Source: Megascapheus bottae (taxonomy: Eukaryota > Chordata > Mammalia > Rodentia > Geomyidae). From it: a DNA stretch of 64,000 nucleotides. Location: positions 19,694,777-19,758,776 of the forward strand of contig JANJXV010000020.1 of NCBI GenBank assembly GCA_024803745.1, given 5' to 3'. This document shows positions 23,096 to 34,935 of this stretch, one piece after another. The position numbers were made by a program, and so were the translations under genes. How positions within the stretch are numbered: position 1 is the stretch's first letter; every line of letters begins with the position of its first letter. The notes beneath the pieces are model-generated. The model did no database searches, was not told the origin of the DNA, and was given only the letters and a program-made list of their open reading frames with translations.

Positions 23096-24635
23096 AACAC
23101 AGCCTAAATTGCAAGCTGATATTCTCTAAGGACCTGTTCAGCAGAAGGGCACAGCATCAGATCTAATTTGTTTATTGCCAATCCCTGACAATGGTGCAAT
23201 GAACCAGCAAATACCACAAAAGTAATGAATCCTTTCCTTTTTAAAGTAATTATATTAGAACAGTTCAAATTAACCTGTGGTTTGAGGCTACTGCTTGGGT
23301 GAACTAATTTGCTGATGTAATGCCTTTTTTATTTTCATTTTTGCTTCAGTGATTTAAGTAAAAAAAAACGAAGGGATATGAAATTCTGGGGCCAGGAGTT
23401 GCAAAAAAATCTGCTATTTTCTGCAAGTCAAATTTGTGAACTACCTCCAACTGTTACAGTGCTAAATATGCTAGTCAAAATGACAAACTAGAAACATTTA
23501 AAATATTTGATATGCTCTGTTACCGTATTTTGAATAAGACAAAGTAAATTAAATGACAGTCTGTGAAAAAACTTTTGCCAATCTATTTCAACAACAGACT
23601 GCTGTTTGGGTTATCTATCACAGCTCATTAGTGCTTGAAATCTAGTTTTCCAGGCTCCTGCTGTTTACCTTGTTACCTAGGAAGCTTGATATGAAGCTGG
23701 CATTATTTGGGCTATTATTTCTAAGTAATGCTAAGTTGTTACCATTGTGTTCCTTCCATTTTCACACATAGGTATAGAGTCATGAGACTCCAAAACAGTT
23801 CTCAGTGAGAGTTAGGTGAGATTTCATGGCAGCTCTTTCCATATGCGCAGTTAACACTCAGTAAATGTTATTGAAGAAAACAAACATACTAAGAACTGGA
23901 AAGCAAGCATCAGTTTGTAAAGCATTTTTCATATACTATATATATTTTTTTACCTTGAAATTGAGGTCACAAATTCTTCAAAAAATGATTGACCAACATT
24001 AGTGCTCATATGAGACCCTGTTTTACCACAGATAATTCATACATGTATGCACTAATAATAGATGTCATTATGATCTATAAATTTCTGCCCTCCTTATAAC
24101 ATAGAGGAATAATGCAGAATAACATTGTAATTGGTTAGTTTAATCTCTTGTATTATTCACTCATGGTATGATCTGGAATTTGCTGTTCATTGTGTCTTTT
24201 TACCTATTCCAGTAAAAATTAAATGACTTAAGCTGTTTAAAGCTTTTAAGTCAGTGACTAGTATTGAAAAAAAATAAGCTTACAATCCTGTATGACCATA
24301 TGTACATATCTTTTGAGCTAATGTAATTCTCTGCTGGGAAACTCCTCGATGTGTACTAATTATTACAAACGAGGGAAATCATGCAGCCTCTGAACTTTAG
24401 GATATGGAAACGAGGTTTATCTCTTGATTAGATGAAAATTCCTGAAAGGTGACTCCAGGCATTATTATTTTTCTCTGAAGTTCTCCTGATGATTGTGATA
24501 TGCAGTCATGATTGAAAACAATCAGGATAATCTAATCTGTTTGAGAATAACTTAAATGTCTGCCAAATATGGAAACTAGATGAAAGGATATATAATTTAA
24601 TTAATCAATGTGATTGTAGTTATGGAATGAATGCA
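23091..24635. other. Repeat-poor unique sequence
   Basis: No SINE, LINE or ORF of note. Could hold conserved non-coding DNA, which needs alignment to show. Confidence 0.4.
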
Positions 24636-24639
24636 TTGC

Positions 24640-24905
24640 TTCCAAATTTCCAATGTGATTCTGGAGATGGAGCCTTTCTCTAAAAGACAAAGGTTAAATC
24701 AAATCAGGAGCATGAGCTATAATCCAGTAGCAACAGGTCCCTTATTAGAAGAGTCACAGAGCTCTTTGCACTGGTTTCTATACAACAGAGAGTACACAGC
24801 CTTCCTCAAGCCAGAAGAAAACTTAAAGAGATGGAATTGTCTAGCACCTTGACACTTTGACATATTCAGTCTCTAGAGCTGTGAAAAAACTTTTCATTAT
24901 TTCAT
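24640..24905 (+). mobile_element. MaLR (MLT1-like) LTR remnant
   Basis: Matches the latter part of an MLT1-type LTR: 'aatgtgattctggagatgga', 'caggtcccttattagaagag', 'attgtctagcaccttga' and 'cagtctctagagctgtga'. MaLR LTRs are old non-coding remnants of ERVL-related retrotransposons. The 73-residue ORF across it is a by-product. The copy at 56.1 kb is the same family in the other orientation. Exact subfamily uncertain. Confidence 0.7.
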
Positions 24906-26341
24906 ATTTTTCTGACCACTCCTAGGAATAAATATTTGTCACATTAAAATTTTGTCAAAAGTAAAAATTGTCAAAGTAAACAATGAAATGAAAAAAAATA
25001 GCTCACAATAAATGTTACCTATTACTGCAGACAATTACTAGACTCTCTGCAGGAAGGTATTTTAAAATGAAGGGAAAGTTGCAACAGAATACATAGTCTA
25101 CTGTCTGAGGTTGAAGTGATTATTTACTCCTTTGAAATAATCCTTCAGCCTCTGGCATTCCAATTTCTAAGACTTAAGTTCTGGTTAGTCTGGAATCTAT
25201 TGCATCTATTTAAATTCTCCTACCTAATTAACTTCTCAACAAAAACAGTTTTGATCGTAGACATAGAATATTGCATTAGAATTTCTGACAGTAAACTTGT
25301 AGTTGTTGCAAATATGGCATTTTTATCTTCTAAAGGCCATTATAGGAAAATAAACAAAATCTGATATTGTTTAGAATTTATGAAGTGTAACTTGTGTTAG
25401 CCATGACACTCTGTGAAATCAATCTTTTTACATATTGGCCAAGAATACCACAAGAGATGAACCCCAATAAAAACAGAGTGGCACATAACATCCAAAATCT
25501 ATCTATCTCGTTGATAAAGTTTAATTCCACTAAGATAAAAATATATTTTTTATACTTTTCTCTTTTGAAAAAACATGAGTTGGAAGCATCAACCTATAAA
25601 CACAAGTATCTTTATATATGATTTAATATATCAGTTTCTATATGATATTAGGAATTAAAATTTATCATTTTTACTTAAGATCATATTTAGATATACCATA
25701 TGTACACTTCATCATATTTCATGATTTTCCAAAATTATTTTTGTTAACATTATTATTGAACATATTAATAAAAAATTATTAATAAAAATGATTTCTGTTA
25801 GTGATTGTTCACATAAACTTAAGATGTCTTTCATTCATGTTTGTCTTTATTACCCAATTAAAATTTTACCATTAAAAATTCCACTAGTAAATGAAAGCCT
25901 CTTCATTTATTTCAAAATGAATGATAAATTTTAAGTTTTCAAAAGAACGCAAAATTGGATCACACTTTTTTTTGGATCACTCTTACACTACAGAATTGAT
26001 TTGTTTGATCACAAAACTTTCATTAACACTTAAAAATGTCATTTGGGGTTAGGCTAAAAGAAGAGTGAAAATCAAGTGTAACAGCAGATGGGTCTTTGTT
26101 CCCTATGATATTCCTTTGGGAATATGTTTATCATATGTATAACTAATCTTAAGTAAAAAATTTAGAAAAAAATTCTAGGATAGCAAAGAATATATTTTAC
26201 ATGTCTTCTAATTTAAAAAAATAAGATTATACATTACTGATAAAAAATGAAATAGATTAAACAATATTAATATTAGATACCATTTTGGTATATATTTGTT
26301 AAGCATATATAATACTTTCAAGTAATTAAAACATTTTGATT
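24906..26341. other. AT-rich repeat-poor sequence
   Basis: Nothing recognised. ORFs at 25.1-25.6 kb are lysine/isoleucine-rich, as expected from AT-rich DNA. Confidence 0.4.
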
Positions 26342-26560
26342 AGTCCAATGCTGATGCTGTAATCCTAGCTACTTAGGAGACTGAAATGTGAGGATTGTGG
26401 TTCAAATCCAGCCCGGGCACAAATGTCCATGAGACTCTTATCTCCAGTTAACCACTAACCACCAGAAAAACAGATGTGGCACTGTGGCTCAAGTGGTAGA
26501 GCACTAATGTTGAGCTGAAGTGCTCATGGGTAGGGCCCAATCCCAGAGTTCAAATCCCAT
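26342..26560 (+). mobile_element. B1-Geo composite SINE
   Basis: 7SL-like head ('gctgtaatcctagctactta'), linker 'ctccagttaaccac' and Geo half ('gtggctcaagtggtagagca', 'cagagttcaaatcccatgac'), with a TTAA-type tail. Diverged. Confidence 0.88.
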
Positions 26561-28088
26561 GACAGATATAATTAATTAATTAATAGATTTATTTGATAGT
26601 GTAACATGATTAACTTTTACAAATAGGTGTATACTCAGGGTAAAATAGGAGTCCAAATTTTGTACTTGATAGTCCATTTTAAGATTGACCCAGAACTCTG
26701 AAATGATTTCCATAGGATAGGATCTTTGAGAAAAGGAAATGTGAGCCTGAAAGTGAATAAATAAAGAACAGAGAAGCAAAAATGAGCTTCCTTAATACTG
26801 AACCACGTTATTAAAGCACAATGGAGTTTGAATAATAAAACTGAGTCTATCTAAAAAGAGTCATGTTTGTGTATAGAGGCAGGCGATTTGGCCCTAAAGA
26901 CAATAATGATGAATAGGAGAAGACAGTATAGGTTTAGCATAAGAAACTCCCCTTAAATTTTCTGCTGGCTTACCTTGGTCACTGACCTTTTGAGTATCTA
27001 AATCTCTAAAGTCTTTCTCAATTTTCCTCTTATTATTCACATTCATGTAAGCTAGTAGGTAAAGAAGATATGCTCCTCAGTATTTGCTTGCTTGTATAGA
27101 GACCAGAGCCAAGGAAGATTGAAAGGTGTAGTGGTTGGAAATTACATAGTCAATAGAAAGAAAAGAAGAGACTCTAATTCTGCTCTTTTGAGTGAATTTC
27201 CTTTAATATTCCCCAAGTACTAGTTATAGCACTGAGATATATGTATGAAGTATTGAAGAATTATTATCGATGATACTTCTAATGCAATATATCTGTGTTT
27301 TTATGTTATCTGCATTGAAATCAGATGGGACTCTCTCATTGGAAGCTAGTAATCCTTTGCTTACTGGTTATTTTTTTTTTCTGTTTAGTTATACCTCTAC
27401 ATTGATCATTCTAAAAGCTGAGAGCTTCTGTTATTGTCTACATGCATTGTTTGAGTCTTGCTGAATCCTTACTATACCGACTGCTACTGGTCACCATGCT
27501 GTTCTCTATAACTGCTAAGAATACTATGATAGCTTATGTTTGAAAAACAATTCATGGATTATTTTCTATAATATTCAATAAATAGTAGATATCAAGTGTC
27601 TAGTGGTTATATGAGACATTCTTACAAATGGGTGACAAATCAAATCCTAAGGTTAACTAATTAAAATAACTTAAATCAATCACTTAAAAATAGAAGAAAT
27701 CACTAAGAGTTGATGCAGCAGATCTGGATTTACAAATAACTGGCAAAAAGTTATGGGCTATTTAGTTTATATTCTGTGGTTCCAAATTAAAATTTGTTTA
27801 TTGATCTAATTTGTATCAACATACAATGGTATTTCAATCAAAGACAACAAAAGTATCATATGACTGCTTACAACTATCATTTATTTTGCCACATGAATAA
27901 ATCTGTAATTTTAGCATTATTATTGTTCACCTGTCCTCTATACTGCAGCATTACTATGATTTATGAAGATTAAGTAACTTGCATGATGCCCTGGACTAGT
28001 AAGAAACAGATTAGGGTAATAGCTTATATTAGCCTGAGTCAGAAGGCATTGTGATGTTCACTAGATTATGAAATTGGGATAAACAGAA

Positions 28089-28090
<2 letters not shown>
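26561..28090. other. Unique sequence
   Basis: Nothing recognised apart from the (ATTA)n tail of the preceding SINE. Confidence 0.4.
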
Positions 28091-28169
<79 letters not shown>

Positions 28170-28173
28170 TGTA
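28091..28173 (+). repeat. Compound (TG)n(AG)n microsatellite
   Basis: (TG)n at 28092-28121 passes directly into (AG)n to about 28167. The overlapping 104-residue minus-strand ORF is a repeat artefact. Confidence 0.97.
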
Positions 28174-30894
28174 AATATATGTATATAAACTTTTCCTTCA
28201 CTTGGGAAAGATATATGAAGGTAATACAACCAATAAAAATTTTCTAGTTTATGTTTTAAACATTGAAATAGAAAATGTATGTAATTTGGACACTGATGAA
28301 TTCCACCACAGCTGCGAGATTTAATGATTTGTTTCCCCTTCATTTTTTGGTGATACTCGAAAATCCCATCAGTGCATCTCTTAATTTACTGATTTGATTC
28401 TTGTGGTGCTTTCAGTCATGTTTTATTAGGTAAAGATTGATATTTAAAAAGGTTTTTTATTATGTAAATAGCCATATTTAAAAAGCAAAAAAATCACCCA
28501 TGCATTGAGGACATCAATATATCAGACTTTTAATTGACAACTTGCAAGACCTGCTTTTGATTTATAGCTCGATTACAAACTCACTCTTTCTGCTCTGCCA
28601 GTAAAATTGGCAATATTTTTTCAGCCCAGATGGTGCATTAGCTTTGGCCAGCTGGTTCTCCCCACGCTGCCTAATCACAGCACCATACTGCAAATATTGC
28701 CACGTATGACCCAGATCAAGGGGTGACATGGCAGAGGCTTTGGTGCCTGGCTTTGCCCTCAGGGCATAGGGAGCCAACCTGAATGAGACTTATAGTCACA
28801 GTGGTGGTTGACTGATCTCCTCTTCATTTGCTTTCCTGACGTGACTGTGGATGCTGTTTAGTGTAATCAAGCAGAGTTGTAGTATGTATATATATATATA
28901 TATACCAGAATAAAATTTTGTCAGAGTATAGTCTCTATTATTTTCAGATATCAATTATTTTTGTTAAATTTAAGATGACAATTTTACAAATTCAGGAAGT
29001 ATAAATTATTTTCCAATAGTTTTGATATCCTTAGTGCCATTTTCTAGTCACCAGTTGTAAAAACAAATGTCTCTGACAAATGTCAGTCATACATTTTTGA
29101 TAGTGTGATTGAAATAAAACCCATATGCATAACACGAGTAAAACAATTATCTAATTTTATGATTCAAGATTAAAAGAATTGGAGAATGAATTTTTAAGTT
29201 ATTTACTTCAAAAGAAGTTATTCTGTTAGATCATTTGGTAAGACCAGAGAAATAAATTCTGCACTTAGAGTCTACCGGCATATCGTTTCCCATGTCCTTT
29301 CTATATTAAATATAATATGTTTTTCATAGTGAGTACTTTCCCATATCTGTTCTATTGGTTCCATTTGGGCAATAAACCTTGTGTTTGTTTTGTACATACA
29401 TATAAAATAGAATACTAATGATTCTTCAGATATATATTTTCTATTTTATTTGGTTTATTTTAAGCTTGTAATATTATAGTGACTATCAGATTATATCCAT
29501 GCTGATTAGTAAATTTGATGCATTAGTAAATTAGTGAGATAAGAAGAAAGTAATTTTATTGTTTGGTATCAATTATGATTTGGATTAGTTAGGGAACTGG
29601 TTGAGGAACTGATTTTATGAACTATAAATGTCTCTTTGTGTGTATTTATATGCATATATGTATGTGTTGCATATATATGACTTTTCCCTCAATTTGTTTA
29701 TTTAATATACAATGTGTATTTTAAATGAATTTAATCCATCAACATATATGTGAATATATATGTGTATAGATATGTATATATTCCTTAGACTTACCTGTAG
29801 ATTATCTTTTGGTAGTATAGCCTAGGAAATTTTGTGCCTAGCAACATATAAACAACTGTTCAAAGGCAGTTTAGTCTTCAAATGCTTGGACCTAGATGCG
29901 TGTATAGAACTTGAACCTCACATGCTCATGTCTACCTGGCTGAAACACAGCTTCCTTTTTCCCTCAGGAATGCCCTCTACTTTGTGAGATGACAGAGGTT
30001 AGTAGACGTGCTGTTAGAAAGATAAAGCCATATAAAACAAATTGATATGGCACAGGTTACTTATTTTTTTCTGGCATCTTTCACAACTTTCAGCTAGATT
30101 GATCATTTTTACACACTAACACATGGGCACACTCTCACACAATCCTTATGGTTGTATTTTTATCTTGTTCTATTAAACTATGTTTTTTTTTTTATCGCGC
30201 TGTGGCATAAATTCCAGCCACATGATATATGTTCCCTATTTGTTTGTTTCACTGAACAAAATGTTACTGATATTTTCTGTCTTTCACAAAGCTTAATTCA
30301 TTTACATGAGTTCAGTTCTCACATATAACACACACAGAAGGTAAGGAAAAATATAGTACATTGACAGTCTATGGCCCACTAAGCATCGCACTAGAAAAAA
30401 GAGACCTTGTTTGGTTGGGTCCAATCCACTAATTAGTAGTATAACTGAAGGAATTTCTCTACCCTGAGGTCCAGAAATCCATAGCTATGAAAAGGAGAGG
30501 TAGATATCTAGGCTGCCTTCCAACTTACATGTAATTCTTGAGGGTGTTGAATTTACATTCCCAAACCTAATCATATCTTATGGTAAAGACTAGCATTGTT
30601 AGATCAACATGCCATGAACCACTATTTGTGTGTACTAGTGTGTGTTTGTCTGTGTGTGTGCATGCATGCATATATAGTCGGGCAGGCAACCAGAAGACTG
30701 GACAGATTTGAAAGGGGTGGCTTTTGCAATGAAAAGAGAGGGACAGAGGGGCTATGAGCCAGGGAAAACGAGCTTCGTGTTATTCCTTTCTCCCCTTTTT
30801 TTCTTCTTCATATAGAAAATTAAGTCTATGGCTGTGTAATGCAATAAAGTACAAATGTAAGAATCTGCTTCATGGGGAGGGGATATATTCCTCA
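28174..30894. other. Repeat-poor sequence, possible conserved non-coding blocks
   Basis: No SINE or LINE recognised in about 2.7 kb. The 28555-28800 part is less AT-rich than its surroundings and is discussed as a candidate conserved element. A short (TA)n lies at 28885-28904 and alternating ATGTATAT-type DNA at 29640-29780. Confidence 0.4.
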
Positions 30895-30901
30895 GTGTGT
30901 A

Positions 30902-30957
<56 letters not shown>
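30895..30957 (+). repeat. (TG)n microsatellite at a SINE tail
   Basis: About thirty TG units, adjoining the 3' end of the antisense SINE that starts at 30958. Confidence 0.97.
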
Positions 30958-30960
<3 letters not shown>

Positions 30961-31158
30961 GGATTTAACTCCTGGCCTCAAAGTTTGCTTAGAGCTGACT
31001 TAATACTACTTGAGCCACACTGTCAGTTTGATTCTTTGCTGGTTAACTGGATATGGAGTTTTGTGGACTTCTCTGCCTGGATTGGTTTCACACCTTTATA
31101 CTCCAGATCTCCACCTCCTGAGTACCTAGGGATACAGCCATAAGCCACTGGTTGCTGG
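30958..31158 (-). mobile_element. B1-Geo composite SINE
   Basis: Antisense Geo ('gggatttaactcctggcctc', 'ctacttgagccacactg'), linker 'ggttaactggatatgga' and antisense 7SL head ('cctgagtacctagggataca'). Its A-tail position is taken by the CA/TG microsatellite. Confidence 0.82.
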
Positions 31159-31907
31159 TTCCTTTCTTCTTCTTTAAAGAAAGAATCTAATTTTGCTCTA
31201 GTGTTTACTTAATTTAAACTAACATATCACTATTTAGAAAAGGGTTTAACACATGCTAAAGATAAAGAAGATGTTTACCTTTTGTTTTGTACTTCCATTT
31301 GCAAAGCTAGTATATTTGTTCTGTTAAATATATAATACCTGTTTGATAGAGAATCATGGTAATATTCAAGACAGATTTCAAAATAACATTATCTGAGTAT
31401 AGTGTGTGCAATTAAGATTTTTTTGTTGTGTTTGCTTTCAAAAAACTGCTTGGGAAATGAAGGGGTGGATAAAAGAGATTATAATGTTATTAACTTTCTT
31501 CCTTACAACTTTGTTGTAGTAGTTAAATTTCTAGTTAGAAACTGCTCTTCCACTAGACTAAATTCTGCCTTCAGGTATGCGTGTGGAAATCCCACTGGGC
31601 CCAATTCTGTTGTCCTCCTGCAGGCAAAAACTCCCTTTGAATTTAAGCTGTCTTGCTCAGGTGCTACATGCATAGAGAACAAAGATAAGACAAAGAAGGG
31701 AGCTTCTTATGTAAGCATGGCTGATTTAGGATCTTTGAGTATTGCCACCATAATCTATAAACCAATTTAGACAATTTGTAACTGTATCCAATATTTACTA
31801 ACCGAAGCATTTCTTATGAATCGTTTCCACTCTACTGAGTGTAACTTCTGTTAGTGCAAGTAACAGAATGATACTTTGGTTATGAAGTGCTAAGAATACC
31901 ATGTGAA
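31159..31907. other. Unique sequence with a 122-residue ORF
   Basis: The plus-strand ORF at 31402-31770 (122 residues) is the longest that does not lie in a repeat. It starts MCAIKIFLLCLLS, giving a hydrophobic start, then shows no domain I recognise. In AT-rich sequence of this length, one such ORF is expected by chance. No Kozak, splice or poly-A context supports it. Not called as a gene. Confidence 0.35.
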
Positions 31908-32165
31908 CCATGCACTAGTGGCTTATACATAGAATCCTAGCTACTCAGGAAGAGAGTTTGAGGATTGTGGTTCAAAGTCAGACCAGTCATGAAAGTCTAT
32001 GAAAGCATTATTTCCAGTGAACTACCTTCCTCCCTCAAAAATAAAAAATAAAAATAGAAAAAAAGGCTAGACGTGGAGCTGTTGCTTAAAGAGTAGGGCA
32101 CTAGCCTTGAGTACAAAAGTTAAGGGAAGTGTCCTGAATTCAAGCCCCAAGATATACAAAGAATA
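31908..32165 (+). mobile_element. B1-Geo composite SINE
   Basis: Diverged head ('cactagtggcttatacatag', 'tcctagctactcaggaag'), A-rich linker and Geo half ('gcactagccttgagta', 'tgaattcaagccccaag'). Confidence 0.78.
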
Positions 32166-32204
32166 AAAATGAATACCATCTGTCTTATTATCGATGCAAT
32201 ATTT

Positions 32205-32245
32205 TTCTGCCTGAACTCAGGGCCTGCGTGCTGTCCCTGAGACTG
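32205..32245 (-). mobile_element. Geo fragment
   Basis: 'ctgaactcagggcctgcgtg' followed by 'ctgtccctgag' is a short antisense Geo piece. Confidence 0.6.
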
Positions 32246-32312
32246 AAGGTATGGTAATAGAGTCCTTATAGCAAGCATGAGGGCTGGAATCCAATTCTCA
32301 GTACTATAATGT
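32246..32312 (+). mobile_element. ID-like fragment
   Basis: 'aaggtatggtaatagagtcc' followed by 'atagcaagcatgagggctgg' and 'caattctcagtacta' is a diverged ID-like tRNA-derived SINE, inverted relative to the Geo piece it touches. Confidence 0.5.
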
Positions 32313-32609
32313 TTTCTAAATAGCATCAAATACTTGTTTAGGTATCCATTTCTCTTAAAATTGACAATTTAAATTGGTGTTTTCTTATATATTTGAAAAA
32401 GTTACTGATGTTACTTTTATAAATATTGGAAGTATACATATTTAGATGGGTTTAGAAACACTTCATATTGACTGATTTGCCCCATTCTTATATTTCTTAC
32501 AAATCACTTACATTTTCTAAGACAACCGAAAATATTTGTAAGTCTTAAAAATAATTTCCTTTTGAATACTTACATCTCTTTCTTTTTATTTTTAGTCTTA
32601 AACCTTTAT
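32313..32609. other. Unique AT-rich sequence
   Basis: Nothing recognised. Confidence 0.4.
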
Positions 32610-32614
32610 GCAAA

Positions 32615-32683
32615 CTAGGTACCTTATATTTCTTGCTCTTAGGACTAGCACTCTACCAACTGAGCCATTCCTCTAACCCCAGA
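32615..32683 (-). mobile_element. tRNA-derived SINE fragment
   Basis: 'actagcactctaccaactga' followed by 'gccattcctctaacccc' is the antisense 5' part of an ID-like element, including its A box. Confidence 0.6.
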
Positions 32684-33027
32684 TTAGTATATCTCACAAT
32701 AATATTTTAATGTTTCATAAGAGCTTTAGTCAACTCCACGACTCAAGCTAAGAAAGATGACTGCTTATTTTGGAAGCAAGTCACACTGAAATTTCCATTT
32801 GTTTCACCTGTAGCTACGTTGCCATTGATTAGGGATTCAAAATTATGGATACTGTGCTACTTCTGTAGGCTATTAAAATGTGTCTGATGATATCAAAGCT
32901 GAATAAAAAAGTTCCTACTGTGAAATGTCAGGCTCGTATTTGTAATACTTTGGCGTGCTATAAACCCAATAGAAAAAAAATGTACAAAAGTGTGGAAGTC
33001 AAGGAGCCAAGAGAACTGTTTGGGATG
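32684..33027. other. Unique sequence
   Basis: Nothing recognised. Confidence 0.4.
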
Positions 33028-33091
33028 TATGTGTATGTGTGTATGTGTGTATGTGTTGTGTGTGTGTGTGTGTGTGTGTTGTGTGTGTGTG
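33028..33091 (+). repeat. Imperfect (TG)n microsatellite at a SINE tail
   Basis: TG units with TATG and TTG interruptions, passing straight into an antisense SINE. Confidence 0.95.
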
Positions 33092-33274
33092 CCTTTTCTG
33101 CAGCTTGAACTCAAGTACTGGATGCTCAAGCTAGTCCTCTACTCTGGGCCACAGCTCTACTTCCAGCTTTTTGGTGATTAATTGGAGATAAGGGTCAAAC
33201 TTTCCAGCCAGGGCTGGCTTAAATGGAGATCCTGACGTGTTAGCTAAGATCACAGGCAGAAGCCACTGGCACCT
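33092..33274 (-). mobile_element. B1-Geo composite SINE
   Basis: Antisense Geo remnant ('gcttgaactcaagtactgga'), linker 'attaattggagataagggt' and antisense 7SL head ('gccagggctggcttaaa', 'ggcagaagccactggcacc'). Confidence 0.82.
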
Positions 33275-33329
33275 ATTTACATTTTCTGGTTATTTAGAGC
33301 CTAGCTATTCAAGTGTTTATAATTGTATT

Positions 33330-33331
<2 letters not shown>

Positions 33332-33372
<41 letters not shown>

Positions 33373-33420
33373 TGTCTGTCTGTCTGTCTGTCTGTCTGCC
33401 TGCCTGTCTGTGTGAATGCA
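33332..33420 (+). repeat. Compound (TG)n(TCTG)n microsatellite
   Basis: (TG)n to about 33370, then (TCTG)n with TGCC variants. Confidence 0.96.
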
Positions 33421-33449
33421 TGTGTGTGCAATGTGTATGTAGTAGGGAA

Positions 33450-33545
33450 TAAGAAACTTACTTTCCTGTTCAGGCTGGCTTTACACATTATTTTCAGATC
33501 TCAGCCTCTTAAATATAAGGATTATAAGCATGAGCTACAGGTCCC
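33450..33545 (-). mobile_element. B1/7SL-like SINE head fragment
   Basis: 'cctgttcaggctggcttta', 'cagatctcagcctcttaa' and 'ggattataagcatgagctac' match the antisense 7SL head of B1-Geo. The Geo half is missing; a microsatellite occupies its place. Confidence 0.7.
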
Positions 33546-33721
33546 TGACTACATGAATTTTAGAATAGTTTCATATTATAAATATGAGCAAATACTGACA
33601 TAAATGCTACCTTATAAACCTACTGTAGATCAATACTTTGCAGTATTTCTACAACTTTTCATTTTACTCCATTATTTTATTTAGTGTGCTGGTACTGAGG
33701 CTTTTTCTTTTAAATTTTCTT

Positions 33722-33958
33722 TCTTTTTTTTTTTTACTGTGCCAGTATTTGAACTTGAACCTGATTGCTGTCCCTTCGCTTTTTATACTCAAGTCTGCTA
33801 TTCTATCACTTGAGTCATGGTTACATTTTTGGCATTTTAGTGGTTAACTGGAGATATGAGTGAATGCACTGTTTTGCCCAAGATGGCTTTGAATCGAGAT
33901 CCTTCAAGTTCAGCCCTCTCATTAGCTAGGATTACACATATGAGTCACTGGTACCCAA
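33722..33958 (-). mobile_element. B1-Geo composite SINE
   Basis: Antisense Geo ('cagtatttgaacttgaacct', 'ctatcacttgagtcat'), linker 'gtggttaactggagatatga' and 7SL head ('tagctaggattacacatatg'). Diverged but complete. Confidence 0.85.
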
Positions 33959-34717
33959 CTAATTTTTTCTACCTTTTATAACGACTTAAATAATTTGGGT
34001 TATGTATCTGACTTTTATGTTTATTGCAACATGCCTGCTTTTATTTGCTTTCATGCATCTTCCCTAATCATTCATATGTTTGCTGAGTTTCTTACTCCAC
34101 ATTGATTCCAAAAACTCAGATTGGCACCATCCATATATTTTATTCCTGCACAAATAGACATGGTTTACCACATAACCAGTCACTCTATCATTCTCTTGGA
34201 TTTTGTCATTATGGCCAAGCACTCTGTGCAGTTATTGACAATTTTGGGGATAGCCTCTCTTGGAATGTTTGTTTTCCCTTAGGGCCTCACAGTAGGAAAA
34301 ATATCACAGTCTTCTTCAGAAACCTGTACTTTCCTGAAATATTGGCTTTGACAAGCCTGCAGGGGTGAGAAATCATTTTGTGTGAGAGGGTTTGCACTTC
34401 CTGGGTGTCTTTCTGAGTTTATTACCAGGAGGAAATGGAAAGAAAGCCATTCTCACCCTTCCCATCAAGCACAGGAGCATGTGACCATGCACTGAGGATT
34501 CATTCAGCTGTAGGGAAAGTCTAAGCTGTGTCTTCTCTCAGAAACTGTACCTGGCCCTCATCTCACTGTATATACTTATGTAAATATCAACACTCTTGAT
34601 AATTGGCCATCTTGTTTTTCTTGGACTTCAATGGTCTTGTTTCTTTCTCATTGCGAGCTGTCAAATGTTATTAAAATTTGGAGAGAAACCTGTGTGGGTA
34701 TGGGTATTTGTTTATTT
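33959..34717. other. Unique sequence
   Basis: An 88-residue plus-strand ORF (34102-34368) has no domain I recognise. Confidence 0.4.
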
Positions 34718-34935
34718 TTGCTGGTTCTGGGGATTGACTCTGACCTTCAAGCTCTACCTTAGCTTCTTTTGCTGAAGAATGGCACTTTACTACTGAAGCC
34801 ACAGCTATTCTTGTCTTCTTGCTGTTTAGTTGCAAGTAAGAGGGCAATGGATATATCTGCCAGGGGTGGCTTTGAACCTCTATCCTCAGATCTTAGCCTG
34901 AGTAAAATTGCTGGTATAAGTTACTGGTGCCTAGA
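34718..34935 (-). mobile_element. B1-Geo composite SINE, old
   Basis: 'ggttctggggattgactctg', 'tttactactgaagccacagc', 'ggggtggctttgaacctcta' and 'cttagcctgag' follow the antisense B1-Geo order with many changes. Confidence 0.7.

Noticed and set aside
24631..24852. 73-residue ORF as a gene
   Set aside because: It lies across an MLT1-like LTR remnant.
28562..28777. 71-residue minus-strand ORF as a small gene or pseudogene
   Set aside because: No family recognised and no stop-free extension or splice context. Kept only as part of a candidate conserved non-coding block.
31402..31770. 122-residue ORF with a hydrophobic start (possible secreted protein)
   Set aside because: No recognised domain or gene context. 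An ORF of this length is expected by chance in 64 kb of AT-rich DNA read in six frames.
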